DNA of 64,000 bases from Clostridiales bacterium (GTDB lineage Bacteria; Bacillota; Clostridia; Oscillospirales; Acutalibacteraceae), in the NCBI GenBank assembly GCA_019416455.1, contig DXXG01000018.1, positions 1 through 64,000 of the forward strand. Direction: 5' to 3'. Of the stretch, positions 15,940 through 26,358 are shown one piece after another. A program made the translations under genes and the position numbers. The notes under the pieces are model-generated. The model was not told the origin of the DNA. It worked only from the letters and a program-made list of their open reading frames with translations, and searched no databases. The stretch's first letter is position 1. The number at the start of each line of letters is the position of its first letter.

Positions 15940-17721
15940 ATGAAGCTCAGAAAGATCCTGGCTGTCGTTCTGGCTCTGGCCCTGGTGTGCGCCACCTTCG
16001 GCGCCTGCGGCAACGATGCCGGCACCAGCTCCACCAGCGGAACCAGCAGCACTACCAGCGAGACCGAAACTGGGGATGAATCTGCCAGCGAAGCCGAGAC
16101 CGGCAGCACCGGCGACTCTTCGCTGAACATCCGCGTGGGCATGGAACCCACCAGCTTGAACACTCTGAAAGCTACTTACTCTCAGGAGTTCGCCACTTTC
16201 AAGCACATGTACGAGAACCTGTACATGCTGGACGAGAACGACGTTCCCCAGCCGGCTGCCGCCGAGACTGTGGAGGTGTCCGAGGACGGCATGACCTACA
16301 CCTTCCACCTGCGTGACGACGGCGTTTGGTCCAACGGTGATCCCGTTACCGCCAACGACTTCGTCTTCGCTTGGCAGCAGGCTTTGGATGTGAACGTGGC
16401 CGCCGATTACGCTTACTTCCTGTTCTTCATCAAGAACGCCGAGGCTTACCTGAACTATCAGGGCTACGCTCTGGATCCCGCTGCATGGGAAGAAGCTAAC
16501 CCCGATGCTGAGGTTCCCGCTGAAGTGACTTGGGAAGATGTGGGCGTGAAGGTCATCGACGACAAGACCTTGGAAGTGCAGCTGGAGAACCCCACTCCCT
16601 ATGCTCCCTTCCTGTTCACCTTCGGCACCCTGTCTCCCATCAACCAGAAGTTTTATGAGGAAGTGGGCGCTGACAACTACGGCACCGAGGCCGAGTACTT
16701 CTGCACCAACGGCGCTTACAACCTGACCAGCTGGACTCACGACAGTGAGATCGTGCTGACCAAGAATCCCAACTATCACGGGGCTGACGGTGTCGCCATC
16801 GACACTCTGAACATGAAGATCATCTCCGACGGCCAGGCCGCTCTGACCTCCTTCCTGGCAGGCGAGCTGGACGTGACCGAAGTGGGCACCGCGGAGACCT
16901 TGCAGCAGGCGGAGAGCGCCGGCTACGAAGTGAAGAGCTACAACGACGGTTCTTCCTTCTATCTGATGGTCAACTGCTCCGATCCTCAGCTGAGCAACGT
17001 GAACCTGCGCCGCGCTCTGGCTCTGGGTTACAGCAAGCAGGGCTTCATCGATGTTTCCATCGGCCTGCCCTACTCTCCCATGACCTCCTTCACCAACCCC
17101 GCTGTCAACGGCTTTGACGGCACTTCCTTCGCCGACGCTCTCATCGCTGAGAACGGTGGCGAGCTGGCTCCCGCCGAGGGCGACGTGGAAGCTGCTAAGG
17201 CTTACCTGGAGACCGCTCTCAGCGAGCTGGGCATCACTGCTGACCAGCTGACCCTGTCCATCGACTGCCAGGATTCCGCTGCCTCTCAGACTCAGGCCGC
17301 GTTCCTGCAGAACCAGTGGCTGGAGAACCTGGGCATCGACGTGACCATCAATCCCAAGGTCACCAAGCAGGGCGCTTCTGACCGTCAGAACGGCAACTAT
17401 CAGATGTCCATCACCGGCTGGGGCCCCGACTACAACGATCCCATGACCTTCCTGGATCTGTGGGTTTCCGACGGCGGCAACAACGATACCCGCTGGGCCA
17501 GCGAGGAGTACGATAACCTGATCGCGCAGGCAACTGTGGAGACCGATCTGGAAGCTCGTCAGGAGCTGTTCTATCAGGCCGAGAAGATCATCTTCGATCA
17601 GTACATGATCCTGCCTCTGTACAACCGTACTCAGTCCTTCATCACCAGCGAGAGACTGGCTACCGATCCTCGCCGCTCCACCTTCCAGGACTTCAACTAC
17701 ACTTACGCCACTCTGGCCTAA
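15940..17721 (+). CDS. oppA: Oligopeptide ABC transporter substrate-binding lipoprotein
   Basis: The 593-residue SBP_bac_5 protein captures peptides outside the cell for the OppBCDF transporter. The signal peptide ends in the lipobox FGAC, with C23 as lipid anchor, followed by a Ser/Thr/Glu linker (about 24-60). The binding domain starts at LNIRVGMEPTSLN and contains the conserved YTFHLRDDGVWSNGDPVTANDF segment of the family. Codon use is strongly biased, as in highly expressed genes. The ATG at 15940 has AGGGGG 9 nt upstream. A terminator after the gene suggests oppA mRNA exceeds oppBCDF mRNA. Confidence 0.93.
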   Translation: MKLRKILAVVLALALVCATFGACGNDAGTSSTSGTSSTTSETETGDESASEAETGSTGDSSLNIRVGMEPTSLNTLKATYSQEFATFKHMYENLYMLDENDVPQPAAAETVEVSEDGMTYTFHLRDDGVWSNGDPVTANDFVFAWQQALDVNVAADYAYFLFFIKNAEAYLNYQGYALDPAAWEEANPDAEVPAEVTWEDVGVKVIDDKTLEVQLENPTPYAPFLFTFGTLSPINQKFYEEVGADNYGTEAEYFCTNGAYNLTSWTHDSEIVLTKNPNYHGADGVAIDTLNMKIISDGQAALTSFLAGELDVTEVGTAETLQQAESAGYEVKSYNDGSSFYLMVNCSDPQLSNVNLRRALALGYSKQGFIDVSIGLPYSPMTSFTNPAVNGFDGTSFADALIAENGGELAPAEGDVEAAKAYLETALSELGITADQLTLSIDCQDSAASQTQAAFLQNQWLENLGIDVTINPKVTKQGASDRQNGNYQMSITGWGPDYNDPMTFLDLWVSDGGNNDTRWASEEYDNLIAQATVETDLEARQELFYQAEKIIFDQYMILPLYNRTQSFITSERLATDPRRSTFQDFNYTYATLA

Positions 17722-17731
17722 GTAACCTAGC

Positions 17732-17794
17732 AAAATACCGAGAATAAGCGCTGGCGAGGGCGTTTGTTGCCCTCGCCGCCTTGGTATTTTTATT
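17732..17794 (+). terminator. Terminator (likely partial) after oppA
   Basis: AAAATACC...GGTATTTT encloses GGCGAGGGC/GCCCTCGCC and is followed by a T run. No promoter is obvious before oppB, so readthrough probably feeds oppBCDF. The remaining 17795-18007 has no gene. Confidence 0.75.
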
Positions 17795-18007
17795 CCTTTT
17801 TCTCTCTGCGATTTGGGGAAGAATGGAAATGGGCACAGGGGCATGGCGCCCCGGCAACCATATTTTTGATTTGGACCATCCAAAACACGCGGTCCGCGCA
17901 GCCTTTTGACCCGGCGTACCGGGATCCGCGCGTTTTTCTCCATAGGGAGTTCCCGTTGGGAACCCATCCCACCTGTATCACATTTTTGGAAAGGAGGAAA
18001 TTGCCAT

Positions 18008-18964
18008 ATGCAGATGTTAAAATACGTGCTCAAGCGTGTCGCTTACTCCATCGTCACACTGTTCGTGCTGGTGGCTCTCACGTTCTTCCTGCAGCGCATG
18101 CTCCCTGGCGATCCCTTTATCGGTGATAAGGCTCTGCCCCAGGCGACCATGGACGCCCTCTATGCCAAATACGGCTTGGACAAGTCTGTGGCCGAGCAGT
18201 TTTTGATCTATCTTGGCAATTGCCTGCATGGCGATCTGGGTCTTTCCCTGCAAACCAACCGTCCCGTCACTACGATCATCGCCGATTCCTTTGTGGTGTC
18301 CTTTGATCTGGGCATCCGGGCTATCATCTTTGCCTTTGTCCTGGGTGTTCTGCTGGGCACCGTGGCCGCTATCAAGCGCGGCAAGGCGACCGATACCATT
18401 TGTATGTTCATCGCCCTGGTGGGCGTGTCTGTGCCCAGCTTTATTGTGGCGTCCATCCTTCAGTATTTCCTGGGCCTGCAGCTGACCCAAGCCCTGAAGG
18501 GCGCCGGAATGAGCGCCATGTTCGCCGCCACCGGATGGGACAGCTGGAACTCCAAGATCCTCCCTGTGCTGGCTCTGGGCTTCGGCTCTCTGGCGCAGAT
18601 CTCCCGTCTGACCAGAACCTCTATGCTGGACGTTTTGGGCCAGGACTACATCAAGACGGCTAAGGCCAAAGGCCTTTCCCAGCCTGCCATTATCTGGAAG
18701 CACGCCCTGCGCAACGCCATCACCCCGGTGGTCACCGTGCTGGGCCCCATTGCCGCCGCTGTTCTGACCGGCGCTTTCGTGGTGGAGAACATCTTCTCCA
18801 TCCCCGGTCTGGGCCGCTACTTCGTGCAGAGCATCCAGACCATGGACTACACCATGATCTCCGGCACCACCATTTTCTACGGCGCGTTCCTGATCGCCGC
18901 CAACCTGGTGGTAGACTTGGTGTACGGTATCATCGACCCGAGAGTCAAGCTGGAGGAGGGTTAA
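18008..18964 (+). CDS. oppB: Oligopeptide ABC transporter permease
   Basis: The 318-residue inner-membrane permease has six predicted helices. Its N-terminus, YVLKRVAYSIVTLFVLVALTF, is typical of OppB/DppB. The cytoplasmic EAA loop is AKAKGLSQPAIIWKHALRNA, the contact to the ATPases. It forms the translocation pore with OppC. The start is the ATG at 18008, with AAGGAGG 10 nt upstream; the longer frame upstream runs through non-coding leader. oppC follows after 3 nt. Confidence 0.93.
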   Translation: MQMLKYVLKRVAYSIVTLFVLVALTFFLQRMLPGDPFIGDKALPQATMDALYAKYGLDKSVAEQFLIYLGNCLHGDLGLSLQTNRPVTTIIADSFVVSFDLGIRAIIFAFVLGVLLGTVAAIKRGKATDTICMFIALVGVSVPSFIVASILQYFLGLQLTQALKGAGMSAMFAATGWDSWNSKILPVLALGFGSLAQISRLTRTSMLDVLGQDYIKTAKAKGLSQPAIIWKHALRNAITPVVTVLGPIAAAVLTGAFVVENIFSIPGLGRYFVQSIQTMDYTMISGTTIFYGAFLIAANLVVDLVYGIIDPRVKLEEG

Positions 18965-18967
18965 ACT

Positions 18968-19915
18968 ATGGAAAAAATCGACAAGAGCAGGTTTGCCTGG
19001 GTGGGCGCCGACCCGGAAAAGCGGGAAAGCATGGCCCGTCCCAGCGTGACCTACTGGAAAGACGCCATGAGCCGTTTGATGAAAAACAAAGTGGCTATGG
19101 TATGTCTGCTGATCATCGTCCTGCTGATCGTTTCCTGCGTGCTGGTGCCTATGTTCTCCCCCTATACCAGCCGTGAGCAGCATCTGAGCGAATTGAACAA
19201 GGGCTTTTTCACCGTCTGCAACGACGGGGAGAAAGCCGGCACCATGCATGTGTTCGGTACCGACAAGCTGGGCCGTGACCTGCTGACCCGCGCTTTTGAA
19301 GGCGGCCGTGTGTCTCTGATGATCGCCTTTGCCGCTGTAAGCGTCAACCTGATCATCGGCATGATCTACGGCGGTATCTCCGGCTACTTCGGCGGCATGG
19401 TGGACAACATCATGATGCGTATCGTGGAAGTGGTCAACGGTATCCCCTATCTGATCGTTGTGGTGCTTTTGATGATGGTGCTGCCCAAGGGCATCTTCAC
19501 CATGGTGGTGGCCTACGCCACCGTGGGCTGGACGGGCATGGCCCGTCTGGTGCGCGGCCAGTGCCTGACCCTGAAGAACCAGGAGTTCGTGGTGGCTGCG
19601 GAAGCCATGGGCGCCAAGGCCAGCCGGATCATCAGCCGGCACCTGCTGCCCAACACCCTGTCCGTTATCATCATCAACGTGACTCTGGCAGTTCCCAGCG
19701 CCATTTTCACCGAGGCGTTCCTGTCCTATATCGGCATGGGCGTGCCTGTGCCCCAGCCCTCTTGGGGCATGCTGGCTCAGGAAGGCGCCGGCATGTTCCA
19801 GCTGTATCCCTCTCAGCTGTGGATCCCGGCTATCGCCATCAGCTTGACCATGCTTTCCTTCAACCTGTTGGGCGACGGCCTGCGGGATGCCTTTGACCCG
19901 CGCTTGAGGAGGTGA
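18968..19915 (+). CDS. oppC: Oligopeptide ABC transporter permease
   Basis: The 315-residue permease has the OppC N-terminal extension before the first helix, a central FGTDKLGRDLLTRAFEGGRV segment typical of DppC/OppC, and the EAA loop AAEAMGAKASRIISRHLLPN. Six membrane helices are expected. GGAGGAGGG overlaps the end of oppB. The stop lies within the ribosome binding site region of oppD. Confidence 0.93.
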   Translation: MEKIDKSRFAWVGADPEKRESMARPSVTYWKDAMSRLMKNKVAMVCLLIIVLLIVSCVLVPMFSPYTSREQHLSELNKGFFTVCNDGEKAGTMHVFGTDKLGRDLLTRAFEGGRVSLMIAFAAVSVNLIIGMIYGGISGYFGGMVDNIMMRIVEVVNGIPYLIVVVLLMMVLPKGIFTMVVAYATVGWTGMARLVRGQCLTLKNQEFVVAAEAMGAKASRIISRHLLPNTLSVIIINVTLAVPSAIFTEAFLSYIGMGVPVPQPSWGMLAQEGAGMFQLYPSQLWIPAIAISLTMLSFNLLGDGLRDAFDPRLRR

Positions 19916-19920
19916 CCACC

Positions 19921-20938
<1,018 letters not shown>

Positions 20939-20949
<11 letters not shown>

Positions 20950-21913
20950 ATCCAACGAGGTGCTCCTCTCCCTGGAGGACATCTGCAAATACTTCAAAGT
21001 GTCCGGCGGTACCCTGAAGGCTGTGGACCACGTGTCCTTTGACATCCACAAGGGCGAGACCGTGGGCCTGGTGGGTGAGTCCGGCTGCGGTAAGTCCACC
21101 CTGGGCCGTGTGGCCATGGGTATTTACCCTCCCACTTCCGGTAAGCTCACCTTCAAGGGTAAAGCGGTGAACCTGAAGCACGCCAAGGACCGGTTCAACT
21201 ACTCCAAGGTGGCTCAGATCATCTTCCAGGACCCCTACGCTTCCCTGGACCCCCGTATGACCGTTTCCTCCATCATCGAGGAGGGCATGGTCATCCACAA
21301 CATGTACGACGAGAAGCGCCGTAAGGAGCGGGTCTACGAGCTGCTGGAAATGGTGGGTCTGAACCGCGAGCACGCCAACCGTTTCCCCCACGAGTTCTCC
21401 GGCGGCCAGCGCCAGCGTATCGGCATTGCCCGGGCCCTGGCCATCGAGCCTGATTTCATCGTCTGCGACGAGCCCATCTCCGCTCTGGACGTGTCTATCC
21501 AGTCTCAGGTCATCAACCTGCTGTCCGACCTCCAGGAGCGTCTGGGCCTGACCTATCTGTTCATTGCCCACGACCTGAACATCGTCAAGTACATCTCCGA
21601 CCGTATCGCCGTGATGTACCTGGGCAACGTGGTGGAACTGGCCAGCTCCGACGAGCTGTACAAGAACACCCTTCATCCCTATTCCAAGGCGCTGCTCTCC
21701 GCGGTGCCCATCCCGGACCCCAGCCAGGAGGCCCAGAAGAAGCGGATCATCATCTCCGGCGACGTGCCCAGCCCCATCAACACTCCCAAGGGCTGCAACT
21801 TTGCCGGCCGCTGCCCTCAGGTCTGCGACCAGTGCAAGGAGTCCAAGCCTAAGCTGCAGGAGATCACTCCCGGCCATTTCGTGGCCTGCCACTTGGTGCA
21901 GCCTCAAAAGTGA
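20939..21913 (+). CDS. oppF: Oligopeptide ABC transporter ATP-binding protein
   Basis: The 324-residue ATPase is the partner of OppD. It has Walker A GESGCGKST, signature FSGGQRQR, Walker B FIVCDEPISALD and the C-terminal CNFAGRCPQVCDQC cysteine segment. The start is the ATG at 20939 behind AAGGGGAG; the upstream extension of the frame is the end of oppD. The gene ends the operon at a strong terminator. Confidence 0.93.
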
Positions 21914-21931
21914 TACAGCCCTTTAAGGCAG

Positions 21932-21967
21932 ATAGACACCCACTAGCTGGGTGTCTATTTTTTTAGG
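21932..21967 (+). terminator. Terminator of oppBCDF
   Basis: ATAGACACCCA/TGGGTGTCTAT stem, 5-nt loop, then T7. Confidence 0.92.
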
Positions 21968-21990
21968 GGAAAATGTGAAAAATCTCCCCT

Positions 21991-22018
21991 TTCCACCCGG
22001 GCGGGAACAGGGTACAAT
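21991..22018 (+). promoter_or_regulatory. Candidate promoter of the GH42 gene
   Basis: TTCCAC, 16 nt, TACAAT; about 50 nt before the start codon. A short hairpin CCGGC-AGCGC-GCCGG (22033-22047) lies in the leader. Confidence 0.45.
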
Positions 22019-22066
22019 AGGGGGGAAAGATCCCGGCAGCGCGCCGGAAAAACGGGAGGAACACAT

Positions 22067-24103
22067 ATGGAACCATTGACGCCGAAATTCCCCCACCTGC
22101 TTCACGGGGGAGACTATAACCCTGACCAGTGGCTGGACCGGCCCGACATCTTGGAGGAGGACATCCGCCTGATGAAAGAGGCCCACATCAACTGCGTGTC
22201 CGTGGGCATTTTCGCCTGGGCCAAACTGGAACCGGAAGAGGGCGTGTACGATTTTGACTGGCTGGAAAAGATCCTGGACCGGCTGTACGAAAACGGTGTT
22301 TACACCGTTCTGGCCACTCCCTCCGGGGCAAAGCCTGTGTGGATGAGCGAGAAATACCCGGAGATCCGCCGGATGCGGGCAGACCTGCGGCATGAGGAGA
22401 CCGGCGGCCGCCACAATCACTGCTACACCTCCCCCCTGTACCGGGAGAAGGTGCGGGCCATGGATACCGCTCTGGCGGAGCGTTTCAGCCGCCATCCCGG
22501 GGTGATTTTGTGGCACCTGTCCAACGAGTACGGCGGGGAGTGCTATTGCCCCCAGTGCCAGGCGGCTTTCCGGCAGTGGCTGAAGAAAAAGTACGGCACC
22601 TTGGAGAACTTAAACCACCAGTGGTGGACCGCCTTTTGGAGCCATACCATCACCGACTGGGAGCAGATCCATGCCCCCGGCCCTCTGGGAGAGACCAGCG
22701 TCCACGGCCTGACCCTGGACTGGAAGCGGTTCGTCACCGATCAGGTGGTGGACTTTATGAAGGTGGAGCGTGACGCGGTGAAGGCGGTGAATCCGGAGAT
22801 CCCGGTGACCACCAACTTCATGTACGACTTCTACCAGTACAACTACTTCAAATTCAAGGACCAGCTGGATGTGGTGTCTTGGGACGCCTATCCTCAGTGG
22901 CGCAATGAGGGCAACGCCCCTATGGCGGCGGATTTCGCCCTGTGGCACGACGTGATGCGTTCCATCAAGAAGCAACCCTTCCTGCTGATGGAATCCACTC
23001 CCAGCTACACCAACTGGACCCCCGTCTCCAAAATGAAAAAGCCGGGGATGCATATGGCTTCTTCCCTGTCGGCAGTGGCTCACGGGTCCAACTCGGTGCA
23101 GTATTTCCAGTTCCGGAAGAGCCGGGGCTCCTCTGAGAAGTTCCACGGTGCCGTGGTGGACCACTACGGAAAAAGCGACACCCGTGTGTTCCGGGACGTG
23201 GAAGCCGTTGGCCGCCGGCTGGAGGAGATCGACCGGGTGAGCAGCACCAATGTCCCCGCTCGGGTGGCCCTGGTGTTCGATATGGAGAACCGCTGGGCCA
23301 TAGAGGACGCCGCCGGTCCCCGGAATTGCGGCATCCACTACGCGGAGCAGGTGCGGGCTCATTACCGTGCCTTGTGGCGGTTGGGCGTGCCGGTGGACGT
23401 GGTGGACGAAGAGTGCGACATCAGCGGCTACGATCTGGTGATTGCCCCCATGCTGTACATGCTTCGGGCGGGCTTTGAGGAAAAACTGAAAGCCTTCGTG
23501 GACCAGGGCGGCACTTTGGTGGGCACTTACCACACCGGCCTGGTCAACGAGAACGACCTGTGCCATCTGGGAGGTTGGCCCGGCGGCGGGCTGATGGAGC
23601 TGTTCGGCCTGTGGCATGAGGACACCGACGCTCTGTGGGACGGGGAGAAGAACACCCTGCGGCTCACCGACGGCAGGTCTTATGAATTGCGGGAGCTGTG
23701 CGCCCTGATCCATCCCCGGGGGGCCGAAGTGCTGGGGACTTACGGGGAGGACTTCTACCAGGGCGAGGCGGCCTTTACCGTGAACAGCTTCGGCAAGGGC
23801 CGGGCCTATTACATGGCGGCCCCGGCGGAGGAAGGGTTCTACCTGGACTTCTACACAGAGCTTTCCCAGGAGTTGGACCTTCCGCGGGCTCTGGACCAGC
23901 TTTGCCCGGAAGGGGTGGAAGCCTGCCTGCGGGAGAACGAGGAAGAGCAGTTCTTGTTTTTGCAGAATTTTTCCGGACAGGAGCAGTGTGTGGAACTGCC
24001 CGCGGGGTACACTAACCTCTGTGGGGAGCCGGTGGAAAAAGCAGCCTTGGCATCCTACGACAGTCAGGTATTTTGCCGGAAAAAATCCGGATCTCTTGGA
24101 TAA
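22067..24103 (+). CDS. Beta-galactosidase, glycoside hydrolase family 42
   Basis: The 678-residue cytoplasmic enzyme hydrolyses terminal beta-galactosides. The TIM barrel (about 10-390) has the acid/base E154 in HLSNEYGGE and the likely nucleophile E309 in LLMESTPSYTNW. Cysteines C119, C159, C161 and C164 reproduce the zinc site of GH42 enzymes. The trimerisation domain (about 390-600) and a short C-terminal domain follow. There is no signal peptide, so the substrate must be imported first. It has its own promoter and GGGAGG site, and no transporter is adjacent. Activity on galacto-oligosaccharides or arabinosides is possible within the family. Confidence 0.92.
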   Translation: MEPLTPKFPHLLHGGDYNPDQWLDRPDILEEDIRLMKEAHINCVSVGIFAWAKLEPEEGVYDFDWLEKILDRLYENGVYTVLATPSGAKPVWMSEKYPEIRRMRADLRHEETGGRHNHCYTSPLYREKVRAMDTALAERFSRHPGVILWHLSNEYGGECYCPQCQAAFRQWLKKKYGTLENLNHQWWTAFWSHTITDWEQIHAPGPLGETSVHGLTLDWKRFVTDQVVDFMKVERDAVKAVNPEIPVTTNFMYDFYQYNYFKFKDQLDVVSWDAYPQWRNEGNAPMAADFALWHDVMRSIKKQPFLLMESTPSYTNWTPVSKMKKPGMHMASSLSAVAHGSNSVQYFQFRKSRGSSEKFHGAVVDHYGKSDTRVFRDVEAVGRRLEEIDRVSSTNVPARVALVFDMENRWAIEDAAGPRNCGIHYAEQVRAHYRALWRLGVPVDVVDEECDISGYDLVIAPMLYMLRAGFEEKLKAFVDQGGTLVGTYHTGLVNENDLCHLGGWPGGGLMELFGLWHEDTDALWDGEKNTLRLTDGRSYELRELCALIHPRGAEVLGTYGEDFYQGEAAFTVNSFGKGRAYYMAAPAEEGFYLDFYTELSQELDLPRALDQLCPEGVEACLRENEEEQFLFLQNFSGQEQCVELPAGYTNLCGEPVEKAALASYDSQVFCRKKSGSLG

Positions 24104-24185
24104 TTCCAGGGGGGAAGCACAAAACTAGGGGAAAAAAACAGGCAAAAATTGTTCGGTACGGCAAAAATGCAAAAAGGCAAGACTT

Positions 24186-24257
24186 TTTGTAGAAAACGGT
24201 CGGAATCTATGTTAAGATTCTATTAAGAGACCGGGCGCGGCATGATTGCCGGCGCCC
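24186..24257 (+). promoter_or_regulatory. Promoter/leader of the PRPP synthetase gene with inverted repeats
   Basis: A TTGTAG -35-like box is followed at about the right distance by TTAAGAT. GAATCT-6nt-AGATTC (24203-24220) overlaps this -10 region. A 10-bp hairpin GGGCGC-GGCA/TGCC-GCGCCC (24233-24257, one bulge) follows in the leader. 24104-24185 has no gene. Confidence 0.4.
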
Positions 24258-24310
24258 TAGTACCCTATTGTGTTTGAAAAAGATGGGATAAGAAAGGAAA
24301 GGCCTGCATT

Positions 24311-25489
24311 ATGGAACAATCGGCTCAGTCTTTTTTCAGCCCTGAAAACCGCGTGGCTCCTCTGGGGATCGTCGCTCTGGAAGGTGCCCAGGAGCTGGCG
24401 GACAAGATCGAAGCTCACCTGGTGCGGTGGGCGAATCTGGCGGGTATGGACGTAAAGACCTTCCGTATCGATTGCAGCTGCCCCCGTTTTTCTTCCGGGG
24501 ACGGCAAAGGCATTCTGAAAAGCTCCGTTCGTGGGTATGACCTGTACTTCGTAGTGGACGTGGGCAATTACAGCTGCACCTACAAGTATTTCGGCAAAGA
24601 GAACCACATGTCTCCTGACGACCACTATCAGGACCTGAAGCGGCTCATCCAGGCTGCCATGGGCAAGGCTCATCGGATCAATGTGGTGATGCCCCTGCTG
24701 TACGGCGGCCGTCAGCACCGGAGAAGCTATCGTGAGTCCCTGGACTGCGCTTTCGCCCTGCAAGAGCTCCAGCAGATGGGCGTGGACAACGTGGTCACTT
24801 TTGACGCTCACGATCCCCGTGTGCAGAACGCTGTGCCCCTGATGAGTTTTGACAACCTGATGCCTTCCTATCAGGTGCTCAAGGCCATGTTCCGCAACTT
24901 CCCCGACCTGTCCACTGAGCGGGAGGATTTCATGGTGGTCAGCCCTGACGAGGGCGCCCTGACTCGGAACATGTACTACGCCTCCGTACTGGGATGCGAA
25001 CTGGGCATGTTCTACAAGCGCCGTGACTATTCCCAGATCGTGGACGGCCGCAACCCCATTGTGGCTCACGAGTATCTGGGTTCCGACGTGGAGGGCAAGG
25101 ACGTGTTCGTCTCTGACGACATCATCTCCTCCGGCGACTCTATGCTGGATATCGCCTACAATCTGAAGGCTCGGAAGGCAAAGCGGATCTTTACCTACGC
25201 CACCTACGCCATCTTCACCAATGGTCTGGAAGCCTTTGATAAGGCCTACCAGGATGGGCTCATCGACGGTGTGTTTGGTTCCAACCTGACCTACCGCACC
25301 GAGGAGCTGAAGAACCGGCCTTGGTTCTACGAGGTGGACGTGTCCAAGTATATCGCTTATTTCATCTCCGCCATGAACCATGACATGTCTGTCAGCGCCA
25401 TGATCGATCCCCACGAGAAGATCAACGCCCTTTTGGAGCGCCGCCGCCGTGAGCGCAGCCTCCAGCAAGGCGCCCAACTGACCTTCTAA
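24311..25489 (+). CDS. prs: Ribose-phosphate pyrophosphokinase, long divergent type
   Basis: Makes PRPP from ribose 5-phosphate and ATP for nucleotide, His and Trp synthesis. The PRPP-binding motif VSDDIISSGDS is at 267-277, and an ATP-loop-like YGGRQHRRS is at 131-139. At 392 residues it is about 75 longer than classical Prs, with an extended N-terminus and a basic C-terminal tail (LLERRRRERS). Such long forms occur in Clostridia. A second canonical Prs may exist elsewhere. Start ATG behind GGAAAGG. A B-type repeat array begins 4 nt after the stop. Confidence 0.82.
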   Translation: MEQSAQSFFSPENRVAPLGIVALEGAQELADKIEAHLVRWANLAGMDVKTFRIDCSCPRFSSGDGKGILKSSVRGYDLYFVVDVGNYSCTYKYFGKENHMSPDDHYQDLKRLIQAAMGKAHRINVVMPLLYGGRQHRRSYRESLDCAFALQELQQMGVDNVVTFDAHDPRVQNAVPLMSFDNLMPSYQVLKAMFRNFPDLSTEREDFMVVSPDEGALTRNMYYASVLGCELGMFYKRRDYSQIVDGRNPIVAHEYLGSDVEGKDVFVSDDIISSGDSMLDIAYNLKARKAKRIFTYATYAIFTNGLEAFDKAYQDGLIDGVFGSNLTYRTEELKNRPWFYEVDVSKYIAYFISAMNHDMSVSAMIDPHEKINALLERRRRERSLQQGAQLTF

Positions 25490-25493
25490 GGGG

Positions 25494-26057
25494 CCAGCGT
25501 GACGCTGGACCCGATTCGCGCCATGGGCGGCGGGCTTACGCCCGCGCTGCAAAGACAGATAGCTCGCGTCCACGCCGAGGACTACCTCGCGGACGCGAGT
25601 TTTTTCTTGCACAGGCGCGGTGCTAAGCCGCCGCCCCAAAAACGCGACTTGTCCCGCGGGGTCACCCGCCCCAGCGTGACGCTGTACCCAATTCGCGCCA
25701 TGGGCGGCGGGCTTACGCCCGCGCTGCAAAGACAGATAGCTCGCGTCCACGCCGAGGACTACCTCGCGGACGCGAGTTTTTTTCTTGCACAGGCGCGGCG
25801 AATAGCCGCCGCCCCAAAAGCGCGACTTGTCCTGCGGAGCCATCCGCCCCAGCGTGACGCTGGACCCAATTCGCGCCCCGGGCCGCTCGCTTCGCTCGGG
25901 CAGTGCAAGGCATGAATGCACGTCCGCACCGACAGAAGGTTTTTCGGAGAACTTCCGGCGCGGACGCGAGGTGACGTCTCCCACAGGCGCGGCGTCAAGC
26001 CGCCGCCCCAAAAACGCGACTTGTCCTGCGGGGTCACCCGCCCCAGCGTCACGCTGG
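25494..26057 (+). repeat. Family B tandem array (three units of 177, 178 and about 194 bp)
   Basis: CCAGCG-TGA-CGCTGG hairpins recur at 25494, 25671 and 25849, and a TCA-loop form closes the array at 26043. The first two units are almost identical; the third has a different centre (CCGCTCGCTTCGCTCGGGC). Each unit is an imperfect palindrome: the left half runs to CTCGCGTCC and the right half, read in reverse complement, repeats the same order of elements. The centre CTCGCGTCC...GGACGCGAG followed by T6-T7 is a good terminator for prs. No ribosome binding site or credible gene is present. Confidence 0.85.
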
Positions 26058-26060
26058 GGG

Positions 26061-26089
26061 TTTACAAATGGGGAGGAAGAGCATATAAT
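26061..26089 (+). promoter_or_regulatory. Promoter of the cysE T-box transcript
   Basis: TTTACA, 17 nt, perfect TATAAT, directly after the B array. Confidence 0.85.
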
Positions 26090-26095
26090 AGGGGT

Positions 26096-26326
26096 ACACG
26101 CGTAGATGGAAAGAAGTACCCGTCCCAACCGGCGTCAGAGAGAAGGGGCCACCGGCTGAAAACCCCTTTCACCGGCAGATGGAGAAATGCGTTCCGGAGC
26201 AGACAGGGGGAAATCCCTGTCCGGCGGGAGCCGTTATCAGCCAAACGAGCCTAAAAGCGAAGTGGGACCGCGGGAGATTTATCGCCTTCGCAAACGCATA
26301 TGCGTTTGCGGGGGCGTTTTTATTTT
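26096..26326 (+). ncRNA. T-box leader, cysteine-specific
   Basis: Elements in canonical order: a GATGGAAAGAAGTACC base segment, the AG bulge AGAGAG, GGCTGAAA, then a specifier loop GAAATGCGTTCCGGAGC with specifier TGC (Cys) at 26188-26190. The T-box sequence AAGTGGGACCGCGG (26261-26273) follows. The terminator is CGCC/GGCG plus CGCAAACGCA/TGCGTTTGCG with T5ATTTT (26283-26326). Uncharged tRNA-Cys should pair with TGC and with the TGGG bulge and prevent termination. The G opposite the tRNA-Cys discriminator U would be a wobble pair. It controls cysE and probably cysS. Confidence 0.92.
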
Positions 26327-26358
26327 CCGGTCCCGTTTGAGAGAAAGGGGATGCTGCC

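Noticed and set aside
15910..18033. Long minus-strand ORF (707 codons) antisense to oppA
   Set aside because: It is a shadow of strongly biased GC-rich codons of oppA, with low-complexity Gly/Val/Leu/His content and no ribosome binding site.
25499..25915. ORF of 138 codons across the B array encoding two near-identical peptide repeats
   Set aside because: The peptide repeat only mirrors the 177-bp DNA repeat (a multiple of three). There is no ribosome binding site, and hairpins and a T7 terminator lie inside it.
25494..26057. CRISPR array
   Set aside because: Repeat units are about 177 bp and nearly identical over their whole length; there are no short repeats with unique spacers and no cas genes.
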